A DNA stretch of 61,647 nucleotides from Pseudomonas sp. dw_358 (GCF_018449655.1 NZ_JAAVUX010000024.1:1-61647), one strand, 5' to 3'. Shown: positions 43,010 to 50,612, counted from the stretch's first letter. The notes: generated by a model from the sequence alone, not told the origin. Numbers and translations: made by a program.

Positions 43010-44590
43010 ATGCGCAGCAAGACAATAAGACATTTGACGGTGGCCGCTGCCGTGCTGGTCTTCGTCACGGCCGTCGGCACATTCGCGTATCTGGCAGTGC
43101 TCAGTGGCCGTGAATCGGCGCGAATCTGGCTGAGCGGCATCGCTTCGGATGTCAGCCACCGCTCTGCCTTGACGGCGGCGCAGGTCAATGACCTGGTCAG
43201 CGCGCAACGCAACGCCGGTCTTCGGCCGTGCTCGCCCGATCACCTGGCGCTGATGCAACAGCTGCTGCTCAAAGCCCATTACCTTCAGGGGCTGGCGTAC
43301 ATTCAGGGGAACGAGCTGCTGTGTTCGACCCTGCCTGCCGCTGATACGCGGCTCGACCTTGGCCCGGCCCAGCACATCACGCCCCGTGCCGGCCGCCGCT
43401 GGGGCGCGGTGGTGTTGCCCGGTTTGCCTGGCGCCACTTTCACCATCAGCGAAAGAGACGGCGGGTACGCCGCGATCATTGCGCCGCATCTGGTGCTGGA
43501 TATCTCCAATGATCAGACCGACATTTCCATCACGCACTTTCGCGACCTCAACGGTGGGGTGGTTCGCTCCAAGGGTCCATTCGACCCGGCCTGGCTGGCT
43601 CGCTACCACGGGTCACCGCTGAGCTTTTCCGACGCGGGCCTGTTCGTCTATATCCAGCCCTCCACTGACCAGGACACCTCGATGTTGGTGGCCGTGCCGG
43701 ACGCACGGGTGACCCATTTGATCCGCGCTGTGCTGCCCGGCTATCTGGGGGTCGGCATCGTTCTGGGGCTGGGCCTGGCCGCGTTGCTGTTTGCGGTGAT
43801 GCGTTACCGGCTGTCGTTCAAATCCCGATTGCTGCGCGCGCTCAAACGTCGCGAGTTTTTTTTGCTTTACCAGCCGGTGATGGACCTGCGCACCGGAGAG
43901 TGCGCCGGCGCCGAAGCATTGATTCGCTGGAAGCCGCCTGAAGAAGCGATGATCAGCCCGGTGGTGTTCATCCCGGCCGCCGAGGCCAGCGGGCTGATCC
44001 GCCGGGTCACCGCGCAGGTGATGGAAATGGTCGCACAGGATATCGGCGCGCTGATCAAGGAGTGCCCCGAGACGCACATCGGCATCAACCTTTCTGCCGA
44101 AGACCTGCACAGCGAGCAGACTGAACAGCAGCTGCTGGCACTGATCCGCAAGGCTGGCGGCACGCCGGACAACGTGATGATCGAGGTCACCGAACGCGGC
44201 CTGATGGAGCCGGAGAAGGCCCAAGAGGTGTTGGTGTCAATCCGCGCCCATGGCTTCAAGGTGGCCATTGATGATTTCGGTACCGGCAATTCGAGCCTGT
44301 CCTACTTGTCCACCTACACCTTGGATTACCTGAAGATCGACAAGGCTTTTGTCGATCAGATCGGTGATCAGCGCTCCAGCAGCCCGCTGCTGTTTCACAT
44401 CATCGAAATCGCGCGGTCGCTGGGGCTGAAAATGATTGCCGAGGGCGTCGAGACCGAGCACCAGCGCAACGTGCTCAGGGACGCGGGGGTGCACCTGGCA
44501 CAAGGTTGGTATTTCGCCAGGCCCATGCCCATCGACGAGTTGGGGGCGTTCATTCGCCATTGCCGCGCGGTCGAGGCAGCGGGGGCGTAG
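43010..44590 (+). CDS. CSS-motif EAL domain c-di-GMP phosphodiesterase, membrane-bound
   Basis: Start at ATG 43010 (MRSKTIRHLTVAAAVLVFV). 526 residues. There are two membrane segments (about 10-30 and 240-265). The periplasmic CSS domain between them has the cysteines LRPCSPDHLALMQQLL and GNELLCSTL, a redox-sensitive pair in the family. The cytoplasmic EAL domain is intact: EFFLLYQPVMDLRTGECAGAEALIRWKPP, INLSAEDL, IEVTERGLM, IDDFGTGNSSLSYL, YLKIDKAFVD and IAEGVETEHQ. It hydrolyses c-di-GMP and is probably controlled by periplasmic thiol status. Confidence 0.92.
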   Translation: MRSKTIRHLTVAAAVLVFVTAVGTFAYLAVLSGRESARIWLSGIASDVSHRSALTAAQVNDLVSAQRNAGLRPCSPDHLALMQQLLLKAHYLQGLAYIQGNELLCSTLPAADTRLDLGPAQHITPRAGRRWGAVVLPGLPGATFTISERDGGYAAIIAPHLVLDISNDQTDISITHFRDLNGGVVRSKGPFDPAWLARYHGSPLSFSDAGLFVYIQPSTDQDTSMLVAVPDARVTHLIRAVLPGYLGVGIVLGLGLAALLFAVMRYRLSFKSRLLRALKRREFFLLYQPVMDLRTGECAGAEALIRWKPPEEAMISPVVFIPAAEASGLIRRVTAQVMEMVAQDIGALIKECPETHIGINLSAEDLHSEQTEQQLLALIRKAGGTPDNVMIEVTERGLMEPEKAQEVLVSIRAHGFKVAIDDFGTGNSSLSYLSTYTLDYLKIDKAFVDQIGDQRSSSPLLFHIIEIARSLGLKMIAEGVETEHQRNVLRDAGVHLAQGWYFARPMPIDELGAFIRHCRAVEAAGA

Positions 44591-44594
44591 GCCT

Positions 44595-44918
44595 TCAGAC
44601 CTTCAGGTTCGACACCAGCTGCGACACCACCGCCTGCAAGCGCGCTTCGTCGCGCTTGTAGTAGGTCCATTTGCCCACCTTGGTCGCGATCACCCAGCCT
44701 TGATCTCCCAAGGCCTTCAAGGACTGCGAGGTCGCGGGCTGCGACAGCCCGGCCTTGTCTTGAATGAGGCTGGCGCACACACCGTACACGGAAAAGTCAT
44801 ACAGCTGCGTGTAGGCCTGAAAGCTGTCCTCGGGTCGCGCCAGCCAGCCCAGAATCAGTCGGCGGGTGGGATGGGAAAGCACCTTGAGTGCGTCGTTCAA
44901 ATCCGTCATGGGAGCCAT
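44595..44918 (-). CDS. ArsR family transcriptional regulator
   Basis: A 107-residue winged-helix protein (DLNDALKVLSHPTRRLILGWLARPE...LIQDKAGLSQPATSQSLKALGDQGWVIATKVGKWTYYKRDEARLQAVVSQL). No metal-binding CxC box is evident. One cysteine (YGVCASLIQ) precedes the recognition region and could sense electrophiles or oxidants. It is transcribed after the Old Yellow Enzyme gene on the same strand with a 42-base gap, so the two form an operon. The perfect palindrome at 46111-46150 is its likely operator. Confidence 0.87.
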   Translation of the reverse strand: MAPMTDLNDALKVLSHPTRRLILGWLARPEDSFQAYTQLYDFSVYGVCASLIQDKAGLSQPATSQSLKALGDQGWVIATKVGKWTYYKRDEARLQAVVSQLVSNLKV

Positions 44919-44960
44919 TTTGCGGCAGGCGGGGACGACCCCCGCCGTGGGTCGACGATT

Positions 44961-46085
44961 TTATGCCTTGCTGGCGGGATAGTCGATGTAGCCATGCGGA
45001 CCACCGCCGTACAAGGACGCCGCGTCCACCGGGTTGAGCGCCAGCCCCTGACGCAGGCGATGGGGCAGGTCCGGGTTGGCGATGAAAGCGCGACCGAAGC
45101 CGAACAGATCACCCCAGCCGCTGGCGAGTACTTCGCGGGCCTTGGCTTGGGTATAGCGACCGGAATACATGATCACGCCCGAATACACCTCGCGCAGCGC
45201 CTGGCGAAAAGTTTGCGGCAGGTCGGGGCTGTTGTCCCAGTCGGCTTCGGCAATGGAGAGATAACCGACCTTCAGGCTTTCCAGCAGCGCGCAGGCCTGG
45301 ACGTAGGTGGCGTGGGGATCGCGTTCTACCAGCCCGAGATAGACTCGTTCTTCATCGGTGGTCTCGAACAGCGGCGCAAAACGCACCCCCACCCGCTCGG
45401 CGCCGAACACGCCGATGACCGCCTCGCAGACCTCGCGCAGAAACCGCAGACGGTTATCCAGGGAACCACCGTACTGATCCGTGCGCTGATTGCTGTGCTC
45501 GGAAATGAACTGGTTGATCAGGTAGCCATTGGCACAATGCAGCTCGACACCGTCGAAGCCGGCGGACTTGGCATTGATCGCCGCGAGCCGGTACAGCTCG
45601 ACCAGCTCGCCGACCTGCGCGGTGGTCAAGGCCACCGGCTCGCTGGGGTCGGCCAGCATGCCGCTGTCCGGGCCGGTTTCGACGAACACCTTGACCGCCG
45701 TCGCCCGAATCGCCGAGGGTGCCACGGGCGGCTGCCGATCAGGTTGCAGGCTGGTGTGGGAGACCCGACCGACATGCCAGAGCTGGCAGAAAATCACCCC
45801 GCCTTCGGCGTGCACGGCGTCGGTGACCTTGCGCCAGCCTTCGACCTGAGCCTGGGTGTGGATGCCGGGTGTCCAGGCGTAGCCTTGGCCGCGAGGTTCG
45901 ATCTGGGTGCCCTCGGTGACCATGAAGCCAGCGCTGGCCCGTTGACGGTAGTAAGTGGCCATGAGGTCGTTGGGAATGTTGCCGGGCTGGCTGCTGCGCG
46001 AGCGGGTCAGGGGTGGCAGGGCGATACGGTTTCTGAGGGTGAAGAGACCGAGTTGCAGGGGTTGGAACAGGTTGCAGGCAGGCAT
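44961..46085 (-). CDS. Old Yellow Enzyme family NADH:flavin oxidoreductase (alkene reductase)
   Basis: Start at ATG 46085 (MPACNLFQPLQLGLFTLRNRIALPPLTRSRS). 374 residues. FMN-binding TIM-barrel features: LPPLTRSRS, YYRQRASAGFMVTEGTQIEPRGQGY, QLWHVGRVSH, the substrate pair in DGVELHCANGYLINQFISEHSNQRTDQYGGSLDNRLRF (His-x-x-Asn), and the late YSGRYTQAKAREVLASGWGDLFGFGRAFIANPDLP. It reduces activated C=C bonds, N-ethylmaleimide-type electrophiles and nitro compounds. Induction by electrophiles through the ArsR repressor encoded downstream is likely. Confidence 0.92.
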   Translation of the reverse strand: MPACNLFQPLQLGLFTLRNRIALPPLTRSRSSQPGNIPNDLMATYYRQRASAGFMVTEGTQIEPRGQGYAWTPGIHTQAQVEGWRKVTDAVHAEGGVIFCQLWHVGRVSHTSLQPDRQPPVAPSAIRATAVKVFVETGPDSGMLADPSEPVALTTAQVGELVELYRLAAINAKSAGFDGVELHCANGYLINQFISEHSNQRTDQYGGSLDNRLRFLREVCEAVIGVFGAERVGVRFAPLFETTDEERVYLGLVERDPHATYVQACALLESLKVGYLSIAEADWDNSPDLPQTFRQALREVYSGVIMYSGRYTQAKAREVLASGWGDLFGFGRAFIANPDLPHRLRQGLALNPVDAASLYGGGPHGYIDYPASKA

Positions 46086-46110
46086 TTGAATGAGGTCCGT
46101 AATGAGGAAA

Positions 46111-46150
46111 GCCAACACATTAAAACATAATGATGTTTTAATGTGTTGGC
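46111..46150. promoter_or_regulatory. perfect 18-bp-arm palindrome, probable ArsR operator
   Basis: GCCAACACATTAAAACAT (46111-46128) and ATGTTTTAATGTGTTGGC (46133-46150) are exact inverted arms around AATG. The site lies 25-65 bases upstream of the OYE start, where the promoter should be, and the sequence is AT-rich as in ArsR/SmtB boxes. Confidence 0.8.
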
Positions 46151-46216
46151 CATTTTCAGGGTTGATCAAACGAGTACAGAGCACCTGCCGGAGACAATCC
46201 CCGGCCGACGTTCCAC

Positions 46217-47755
46217 TCAGCTGGTGGGCTTGGTCTTGCCGACGTTGCTGCTGAGATGGTCGATGACGATGGGCAGCACCGTGGTGTTGTCCACACCGTT
46301 CACCGGGCCGATGGAGGTGTTGGAGGTGAAGTTGTCACCGGCGGCCCAATAGGTGCCGTTGAAGCTGTACTGATCGAACAGCCACATGACATTGTCGAAG
46401 TCGGTGCGGTAGTTCACCGAGCTGGTGCTCGAGTCGCTGGGCACACCGTACTCGCCCATGAACACGGTGACGCCCTTGTCCGCCGCCCACTCCCCCACCT
46501 GCTCGATCTGCGCGGTGAAGCGATCGCGGGTCGCCTCGGTCCAGTCAGACGTGTACGTGCCGCTGTAGTCCGGGTCGAGGTAGTAGTGGAACGACATCTG
46601 GGTGAGGTTGAGCGAGTCGACCCAGGGCACGTCAGGGTAATACCCATAGTTGTCGCCGAACACCGCCACGCCATTGGAGCGATCACTCTCCCAGACCACC
46701 CAGCCGGTGTAACCCGCCGCGCGGACGGCCGCGATGGCCGCGTTCTGCATCGTGCAAACAGTGGCCAGGGTGCCGCCGTCGGAACTCCAGGGCACGAAGT
46801 TCTCCAAGGTGCTCTCGTTGAGGTTCCAGTCTTCGTAGGTGCCGGTGCCGATCACCCCCTGGATGTTCATGTCCCAATAGATCAGGGTCTGATCGGCCCC
46901 GGTGGTGAAGGACACGTCGACCCGGGTGCGGGTGGCCGCATCGGCGATCACCTGCGTGGCCAGGGCCACTGCGCCAGTGTCGCCACTGTTGGCCACGGCG
47001 TTGATCGTCAAGGTGTTGGTGCCTTGGGTGGTGGACTGGGTCACGTAGAAGCTCATGACATAGGTCGTGTTCGCTTGCACCGCATAGCCCGTGTCGTGGC
47101 CATTGTTCCAGTGACGGATGACCTTGTACTGCGCTGTGGTCGCATCGAGGATCAACTGGCCGCCACCGGTGGTGCCACCCGTGGCGCTGATGCTGAAAGG
47201 TGCAGTGACGAACCAGTTGGCGCCGGTGTCCGGGTTGCGAAACTGCGGGTCGGTCATCAGCTGTTTATAGGCCCGGGTGATGTAGTTGAACTCGCTGGTC
47301 TCGACGCTGAGCCCGGCCGGCTCGTTGACCAGGTCGATGCCCCAGAAGGCGGTCTTGCCTTCGATGTACGTGGCGATATTGGCCCAATCGCTGGTCCAGG
47401 CGCTGATCGGGTAGGCGTCCGAGCCCAGTTGAGCGAGGGCGCCGTCGACATAGCGCGTGGCGAAATCATGACCGTCGAGCAGCACCTTGATGCCAGCGGT
47501 GTCGGCGTACCCCTGAATCGTGTCCAGCTGGGAGGTGCCGGTGGCATTCAGCGCCGCGCCAGGGGTGTCGAACCATCTGCCCAGCTGCACGGGCAGGCGA
47601 ATGATGTTCATGCCTTTGCCAACCCAGTATTGAAAGTTGGCCAGGGTCGGCAAAAAATAATCGGTACCGGGCGTTCCGGGGAGCACGTCCTCCGAGTACT
47701 CCATGCCACTGAGGCTGATGCCGCGACGCGGGTCGGTGTTGGTAGTGGTGGTCAT
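46217..47755 (-). CDS. GH5 family glycosidase with inserted carbohydrate-binding-like module
   Basis: A 512-residue protein with no signal peptide (MTTTTNTDPRRGISLSGMEYSED). GH5 cellulase-fold features are present: GMNIIRLPVQLGRW, VLLDGHDFATRY, the acid/base Glu145 in GIDLVNEPAGLS, GWVVWESD, SFHYYLDPD, and the nucleophile Glu435 in VFMGEYGVPS. Between the two catalytic residues, about 171-320 is a beta-rich Gly/Thr-rich insert resembling a CBM4/9-type sandwich (QFRNPDTGANWFVTAPFSIS...VNTTYVMSFYV-like). It is the last gene of the minus-strand lysis module, with 50 bases to the small gene before it. Without a secretion signal, release by lysis is the simplest route. A phage virion depolymerase is an alternative. 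Confidence 0.8.
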   Translation of the reverse strand: MTTTTNTDPRRGISLSGMEYSEDVLPGTPGTDYFLPTLANFQYWVGKGMNIIRLPVQLGRWFDTPGAALNATGTSQLDTIQGYADTAGIKVLLDGHDFATRYVDGALAQLGSDAYPISAWTSDWANIATYIEGKTAFWGIDLVNEPAGLSVETSEFNYITRAYKQLMTDPQFRNPDTGANWFVTAPFSISATGGTTGGGQLILDATTAQYKVIRHWNNGHDTGYAVQANTTYVMSFYVTQSTTQGTNTLTINAVANSGDTGAVALATQVIADAATRTRVDVSFTTGADQTLIYWDMNIQGVIGTGTYEDWNLNESTLENFVPWSSDGGTLATVCTMQNAAIAAVRAAGYTGWVVWESDRSNGVAVFGDNYGYYPDVPWVDSLNLTQMSFHYYLDPDYSGTYTSDWTEATRDRFTAQIEQVGEWAADKGVTVFMGEYGVPSDSSTSSVNYRTDFDNVMWLFDQYSFNGTYWAAGDNFTSNTSIGPVNGVDNTTVLPIVIDHLSSNVGKTKPTS

Positions 47756-47805
47756 TGGGTGTGTTCCTTCAGGTTTGGGGGATGAGACAGAACGCGATGA
47801 ACAAC

Positions 47806-47994
47806 TCAGGACGCGCTGGCGGTGGCACTGGCAAGAGCGGCTTGACTGGCCGCAATCACCGTCTCGGCTTCGGTCAGTTTGTGCGCCAGGTCACTGCTGT
47901 CGGTGACGCCAAGGGCCGTTTTGATCCGTTCGGCGAACTCGACAACGGTGTTCAGGACGGTCAGGGCTTCGCTGATTTTGCTGATGATGGACAT
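47806..47994 (-). CDS. small phage-module protein
   Basis: Start at ATG 47994 (MSIISKISEALTVLNTVVEFAERIKTALG). 62 residues. Amphipathic helices and an Ala/Ser-rich tail (TVIAASQAALASATASAS). No clear membrane segment. It lies between the endolysin and the GH5 gene on the same strand, 50 bases from each. The family is not recognised. Similar tiny helical proteins occur near lysis genes of Pseudomonas phages and tailocins. A holin-regulator or chaperone role would be guesswork. Confidence 0.5.
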   Translation of the reverse strand: MSIISKISEALTVLNTVVEFAERIKTALGVTDSSDLAHKLTEAETVIAASQAALASATASAS

Positions 47995-48046
47995 AGGGGT
48001 ATTGCTCCTGTTGAGGTGAGGTGCAGCGGGTAAAAAGGGTCGGGGG

Positions 48047-48472
48047 TCACGCCACGTCCTTGAAGAACAGCTGGCGGCCGATGCAAGCCGTTTCCATGGC
48101 ATCGGCGGCCCAGCCGGGACGATGGGGCAATGCAAGCGAGTAGTAGTGGGTGGCGCCATGGGTGGGGTCCGCGACGCTGGCATCCATCACCCGCCGCGCC
48201 GCCGTCTGGGCCTGGGCAAGCTCGGTGGGTAAAATCGGCTGGGCGCCGCTCACCCAGGGGTAGTTCGGGTCATCACGGTTCCAGCAACTGAACTGGTACG
48301 GGGCCTGGCAGACGCCCGCCCAGCCCTCGCCCCACCAGGAGTCGGCGATGCCATCAAACACCCGGTTACGCACCACCCAGGCGACGGCGATCATGCCGGG
48401 CAGGCCTGCACCGCGCGCCTCTCCCCAGAGTGTCCGAGCGAGAATGTCGAGGTCGTTTGCTGCGTTCGTCAT
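48047..48472 (-). CDS. SleB-type cell wall hydrolase (endolysin)
   Basis: Start at ATG 48472 (MTNAANDLDILARTLWGEARGAG). 141 residues. The Hydrolase_2/SleB domain is clear: LARTLWGEARG with the catalytic Glu, MIAVAWVVRNRVFDG, CQAPYQFSCWNRDDPNY, and DPTHGATHYYS near the end. It cleaves peptidoglycan glycan strands (lytic transglycosylase-like). There is no signal peptide, so it needs a holin or other membrane disruption to reach the wall, as for phage endolysins. It is preceded by a terminator hairpin and by the membrane-anchored coiled-coil gene. Confidence 0.85.
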   Translation of the reverse strand: MTNAANDLDILARTLWGEARGAGLPGMIAVAWVVRNRVFDGIADSWWGEGWAGVCQAPYQFSCWNRDDPNYPWVSGAQPILPTELAQAQTAARRVMDASVADPTHGATHYYSLALPHRPGWAADAMETACIGRQLFFKDVA

Positions 48473-48492
48473 GCTGAACTCCAGGCATAAAA

Positions 48493-48513
48493 AAACCCGC
48501 TCAAGGCGGGTTT
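48493..48513 (-). terminator. intrinsic terminator upstream of the endolysin gene
   Basis: AAACCCGC (48493-48500), loop TCAAG, GCGGGTTT (48506-48513). On the minus strand it is followed by a run of T. It sits between the coiled-coil gene and the endolysin start. Endolysin expression would need read-through, antitermination or its own promoter. Confidence 0.8.
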
Positions 48514-48531
48514 GGAGGATGTGTGGCGCAG

Positions 48532-48900
48532 TCACGACTCAAGCGTGCCTTGGACAGTTTGCTGCAGGCGCGCGACCTGCTGACGCAATTGGTCGTTTTG
48601 CTCGGCGAGGTGCTTCATTTGCTCCTCGAGCCGAGCATTGGTGGCGTTTTGATCAGAAAAAGTCTGGACCAGGTCATTGATGCGGTCACTGAGCGAACGA
48701 TTCTCGGCATCGGCTTCCTTGCGCAAGGTGCGCTCTTCGGCCAAGGCTTTCTCAAGGCGGTGGATTTCCTTGTTATCGGCGCGGCGCTCGGACAGGTACT
48801 TGCTCAAGTACACGGAGACACCGAACAGCACGCACAACCCCCAACTGACCCAACCAGCGAGGGTCGTCGGCGCCTGGCTGATCAGTTCTGATGGATCCAT
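48532..48900 (-). CDS. membrane-anchored coiled-coil protein of the lysis module (holin/spanin-like)
   Basis: A 122-residue protein. One N-terminal membrane segment (about 12-36: TLAGWVSWGLCVLFGVSVYLSKYL) is followed by a continuous coiled coil (RRADNKEIHRLEKALAEERTLRKEADAENRSLSDRINDL...LRQQVARLQQTV). The topology of one anchor plus a long periplasmic or cytoplasmic helix is that of inner-membrane spanins (Rz) or of small phage holin-associated proteins. There is no embedded Rz1 frame that I can confirm. It is upstream of the endolysin on the same strand. Function inferred from position and topology. Confidence 0.6.
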   Translation of the reverse strand: MDPSELISQAPTTLAGWVSWGLCVLFGVSVYLSKYLSERRADNKEIHRLEKALAEERTLRKEADAENRSLSDRINDLVQTFSDQNATNARLEEQMKHLAEQNDQLRQQVARLQQTVQGTLES

Positions 48901-48924
48901 GGATCGAGACCACGCAATGACAAA

Positions 48925-48952
48925 GCCCCGGCAGATTGCTCTGTCGGGGCTG
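48925..48952 (-). terminator. hairpin, probable terminator after the gene at 49058-49660
   Basis: AGCCCC (48925-48930) pairs with GGGGCT (48947-48952), extended by G31-C46 and the inner CAG/CTG pairs. On the minus strand it is followed by TTTGTCATT. The next 100 bases up to the gene end (48953-49057) show nothing else. Confidence 0.55.
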
Positions 48953-49057
48953 TTGAAAATCAGTTTTTTTCAGATGTTTGCCTTAAGGCAAAACTCTAAA
49001 TGTGGCCAAATCATGTCATTCGCCGAGCGGGAAGTCAAGGCCTCGTTTGAAGAAAGC

Positions 49058-49660
49058 TCAAGCCGCCTTTTTCATCTGGGCGATCACGGCGGCAATCGGG
49101 CTCAATGCCATGCCGTCCATCTCCTCGCAGCACTCGAACGTACGCTGGACAAAGCCTTCCCATTCCCGCGCCCAACGAACCGACGCCAGGCGCACATCGA
49201 ATTCGTTCAGCAACCAGGCACGAAATCTTTCCGGGCTGGCCAACGGGTCCTGATTGGCCGACTGACCGCCCTGATGCATGTAGCGGTAGCGGCGCATCAC
49301 ACCCTTGACCACGTACTCCAGCTTGTCGCGCTTGGCGGCGGTCATGCGCGGCGATCTGGCGAGGACCCTGGCAAAGATCAGCTCCTCGGCCGCCTCGCGA
49401 ATGTCGTCGGCATCCCGAGCGCTGGTCTGCGGCGCATACATGAAATCGCCGAACACCCGTAGCCGGGGGTCAAGCGTGGCGATGGCCGACCCGATCCTGG
49501 CCGCCAACGTGAAGTGGGCGGCGGCATTCGCGGTCACGCCCTTGTCTGTGGTCTGCACCGCCGCACCCAGCAGGCGGCGCTGGTCGAGCCCGGCCAGGCC
49601 ATTGCGTGTCTGGTGGTAAGTGCAGTCGTGCCACGCCTGGCGTGGGCAATGGATCTTCAT
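49058..49660 (-). CDS. hypothetical protein divergent from the phage-type repressor
   Basis: Start at ATG 49660 (MKIHCPRQAWHDCTYHQTRNGLAG). 200 residues. Rich in Arg and helix (REAAEELIFARVLARSPRMTAAKRDKLEYVVKGVMRRYRYM), with no membrane segment. I do not recognise the family. It occupies the position where temperate phages and tailocin loci place an early regulator or late-gene activator: divergent from the repressor and first in the direction of the lysis genes. Activation of the lysis module is possible but unproven. Confidence 0.55.
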   Translation of the reverse strand: MKIHCPRQAWHDCTYHQTRNGLAGLDQRRLLGAAVQTTDKGVTANAAAHFTLAARIGSAIATLDPRLRVFGDFMYAPQTSARDADDIREAAEELIFARVLARSPRMTAAKRDKLEYVVKGVMRRYRYMHQGGQSANQDPLASPERFRAWLLNEFDVRLASVRWAREWEGFVQRTFECCEEMDGMALSPIAAVIAQMKKAA

Positions 49661-49761
49661 GGGGCTTACCTCGTGGTCTCGACAAATCAGCGCTCGGCGG
49701 CGAGTTTTTTTCGTTCGATGGGTTGGACGCCGCATGGCGCACCCTTTCGATCGCATTGATA

Positions 49762-49822
49762 ATAAGCAGGCTTATAACCTAGGCAAAAGCAAACTTATTT
49801 GCAATGCAATAAGTGTGCTTAT
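49762..49822. promoter_or_regulatory. repeated 14-bp operators between divergent repressor and lysis module
   Basis: Two copies of one palindrome occur: ATAAGCAGGCTTAT (49762-49775) and ATAAGTGTGCTTAT (49809-49822), with matching ATAAG/CTTAT arms. A third inverted pair CTTATT...AATAAG (49794-49813) overlaps the second. This is the arrangement of phage repressor operators in a divergent control region. It covers the likely promoters of both transcripts. Confidence 0.8.
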
Positions 49823-49833
49823 ATTGTATGGTC

Positions 49834-50496
49834 ATGAACACACTTGCCGAACGCATCAAGATCGCCCGCCAGCACGCAGCACTCACCCAGAAGGCTCTGG
49901 CCAGACAGGTTGGCGTCGAACAGCCGGTCATCTCTCAGCTGGAGACCGGCAAGAACCTGCAAAGCGCTCATCTGCCCATGATTGCCCATGTGTGCGGCAT
50001 CAGCGCCATTTGGCTATCCGACAACATCGGCATGATGGTGCCTAGGCGGGAGGGTCATGGCGATCGCAATGTCGGCATGATCGGCCAGCCCGACCTGACC
50101 TTTCGCTACCCGGTGATCTCGTGGGTGGCTGCCGGTGCCTGGTCCGAGGCGATCGAACCTTTCCCGCCCGGCTTTTCCGACCGTTACGAGATGTCCGAGT
50201 ACGACTCCAAGGGACCCGCCTTCTGGCTTGAAGTCAAAGGCGATTCGATGACGGCACCCAGCGGCCAGAGCATTGCCGAGGGCACCTTCATTCTGGTCGA
50301 CACCGAGGCAGACGTTAAGCCCGGCAAGCTGGTCATCGCCAAGCTCGCGGACAGCAACGAGGCAACGTTCAAGAAGCTGGTGGAAGACGGCGGCCATAAG
50401 TACTTGAAGCCGTTGAACCCGGCCTACCCGACCGAACTCTGTGCGCACGACTGCCGGATCGTCGGTGTGGTGGTGCGGGCATTGATGAAGCTGTAA
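49834..50496 (+). CDS. LexA/CI-type repressor (XRE helix-turn-helix plus S24 peptidase)
   Basis: Start chosen at ATG 49834 (MNTLAERIKIARQHAALTQ). An alternative in-frame ATG lies at 49828. 220 residues. XRE domain: LTQKALARQVGVEQPVISQLETGK. Linker with the self-cleavage pair Ala100-Gly101 (WVAAGAW). S24 domain with Ser138 in EVKGDSMTAP and a Lys near 170 in LVIAKLADS. This matches phage CI and PrtR-type repressors that autocleave with activated RecA after DNA damage. It should repress the divergent lysis module and itself through the operators in front of it. A strong terminator follows. Confidence 0.92.
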   Translation: MNTLAERIKIARQHAALTQKALARQVGVEQPVISQLETGKNLQSAHLPMIAHVCGISAIWLSDNIGMMVPRREGHGDRNVGMIGQPDLTFRYPVISWVAAGAWSEAIEPFPPGFSDRYEMSEYDSKGPAFWLEVKGDSMTAPSGQSIAEGTFILVDTEADVKPGKLVIAKLADSNEATFKKLVEDGGHKYLKPLNPAYPTELCAHDCRIVGVVVRALMKL

Positions 50497-50512
50497 AGAC
50501 CCTGTCTGAGCG

Positions 50513-50536
50513 AGCCCGCTGTCCAGCGGGCTTTTT
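50513..50536 (+). terminator. intrinsic terminator of the repressor gene
   Basis: AGCCCGCTG (50513-50521) and CAGCGGGCT (50524-50532) are perfect 9-bp arms with a 2-base loop, followed by T5. Confidence 0.9.
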
Positions 50537-50612
50537 AATGCCTGGATGAAACTTTCGGCAGCCGAAGGGCTGAATCTTGAGCAGCACTTGCGAATTGACG
50601 GCCCGGCAAATA

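Noticed and set aside
46217..50496. Complete prophage or R/F-type tailocin
   Set aside because: Only a repressor, a hypothetical gene, lysis genes and the GH5 gene are present. No tail, sheath, capsid, portal or integrase genes occur in the interval.
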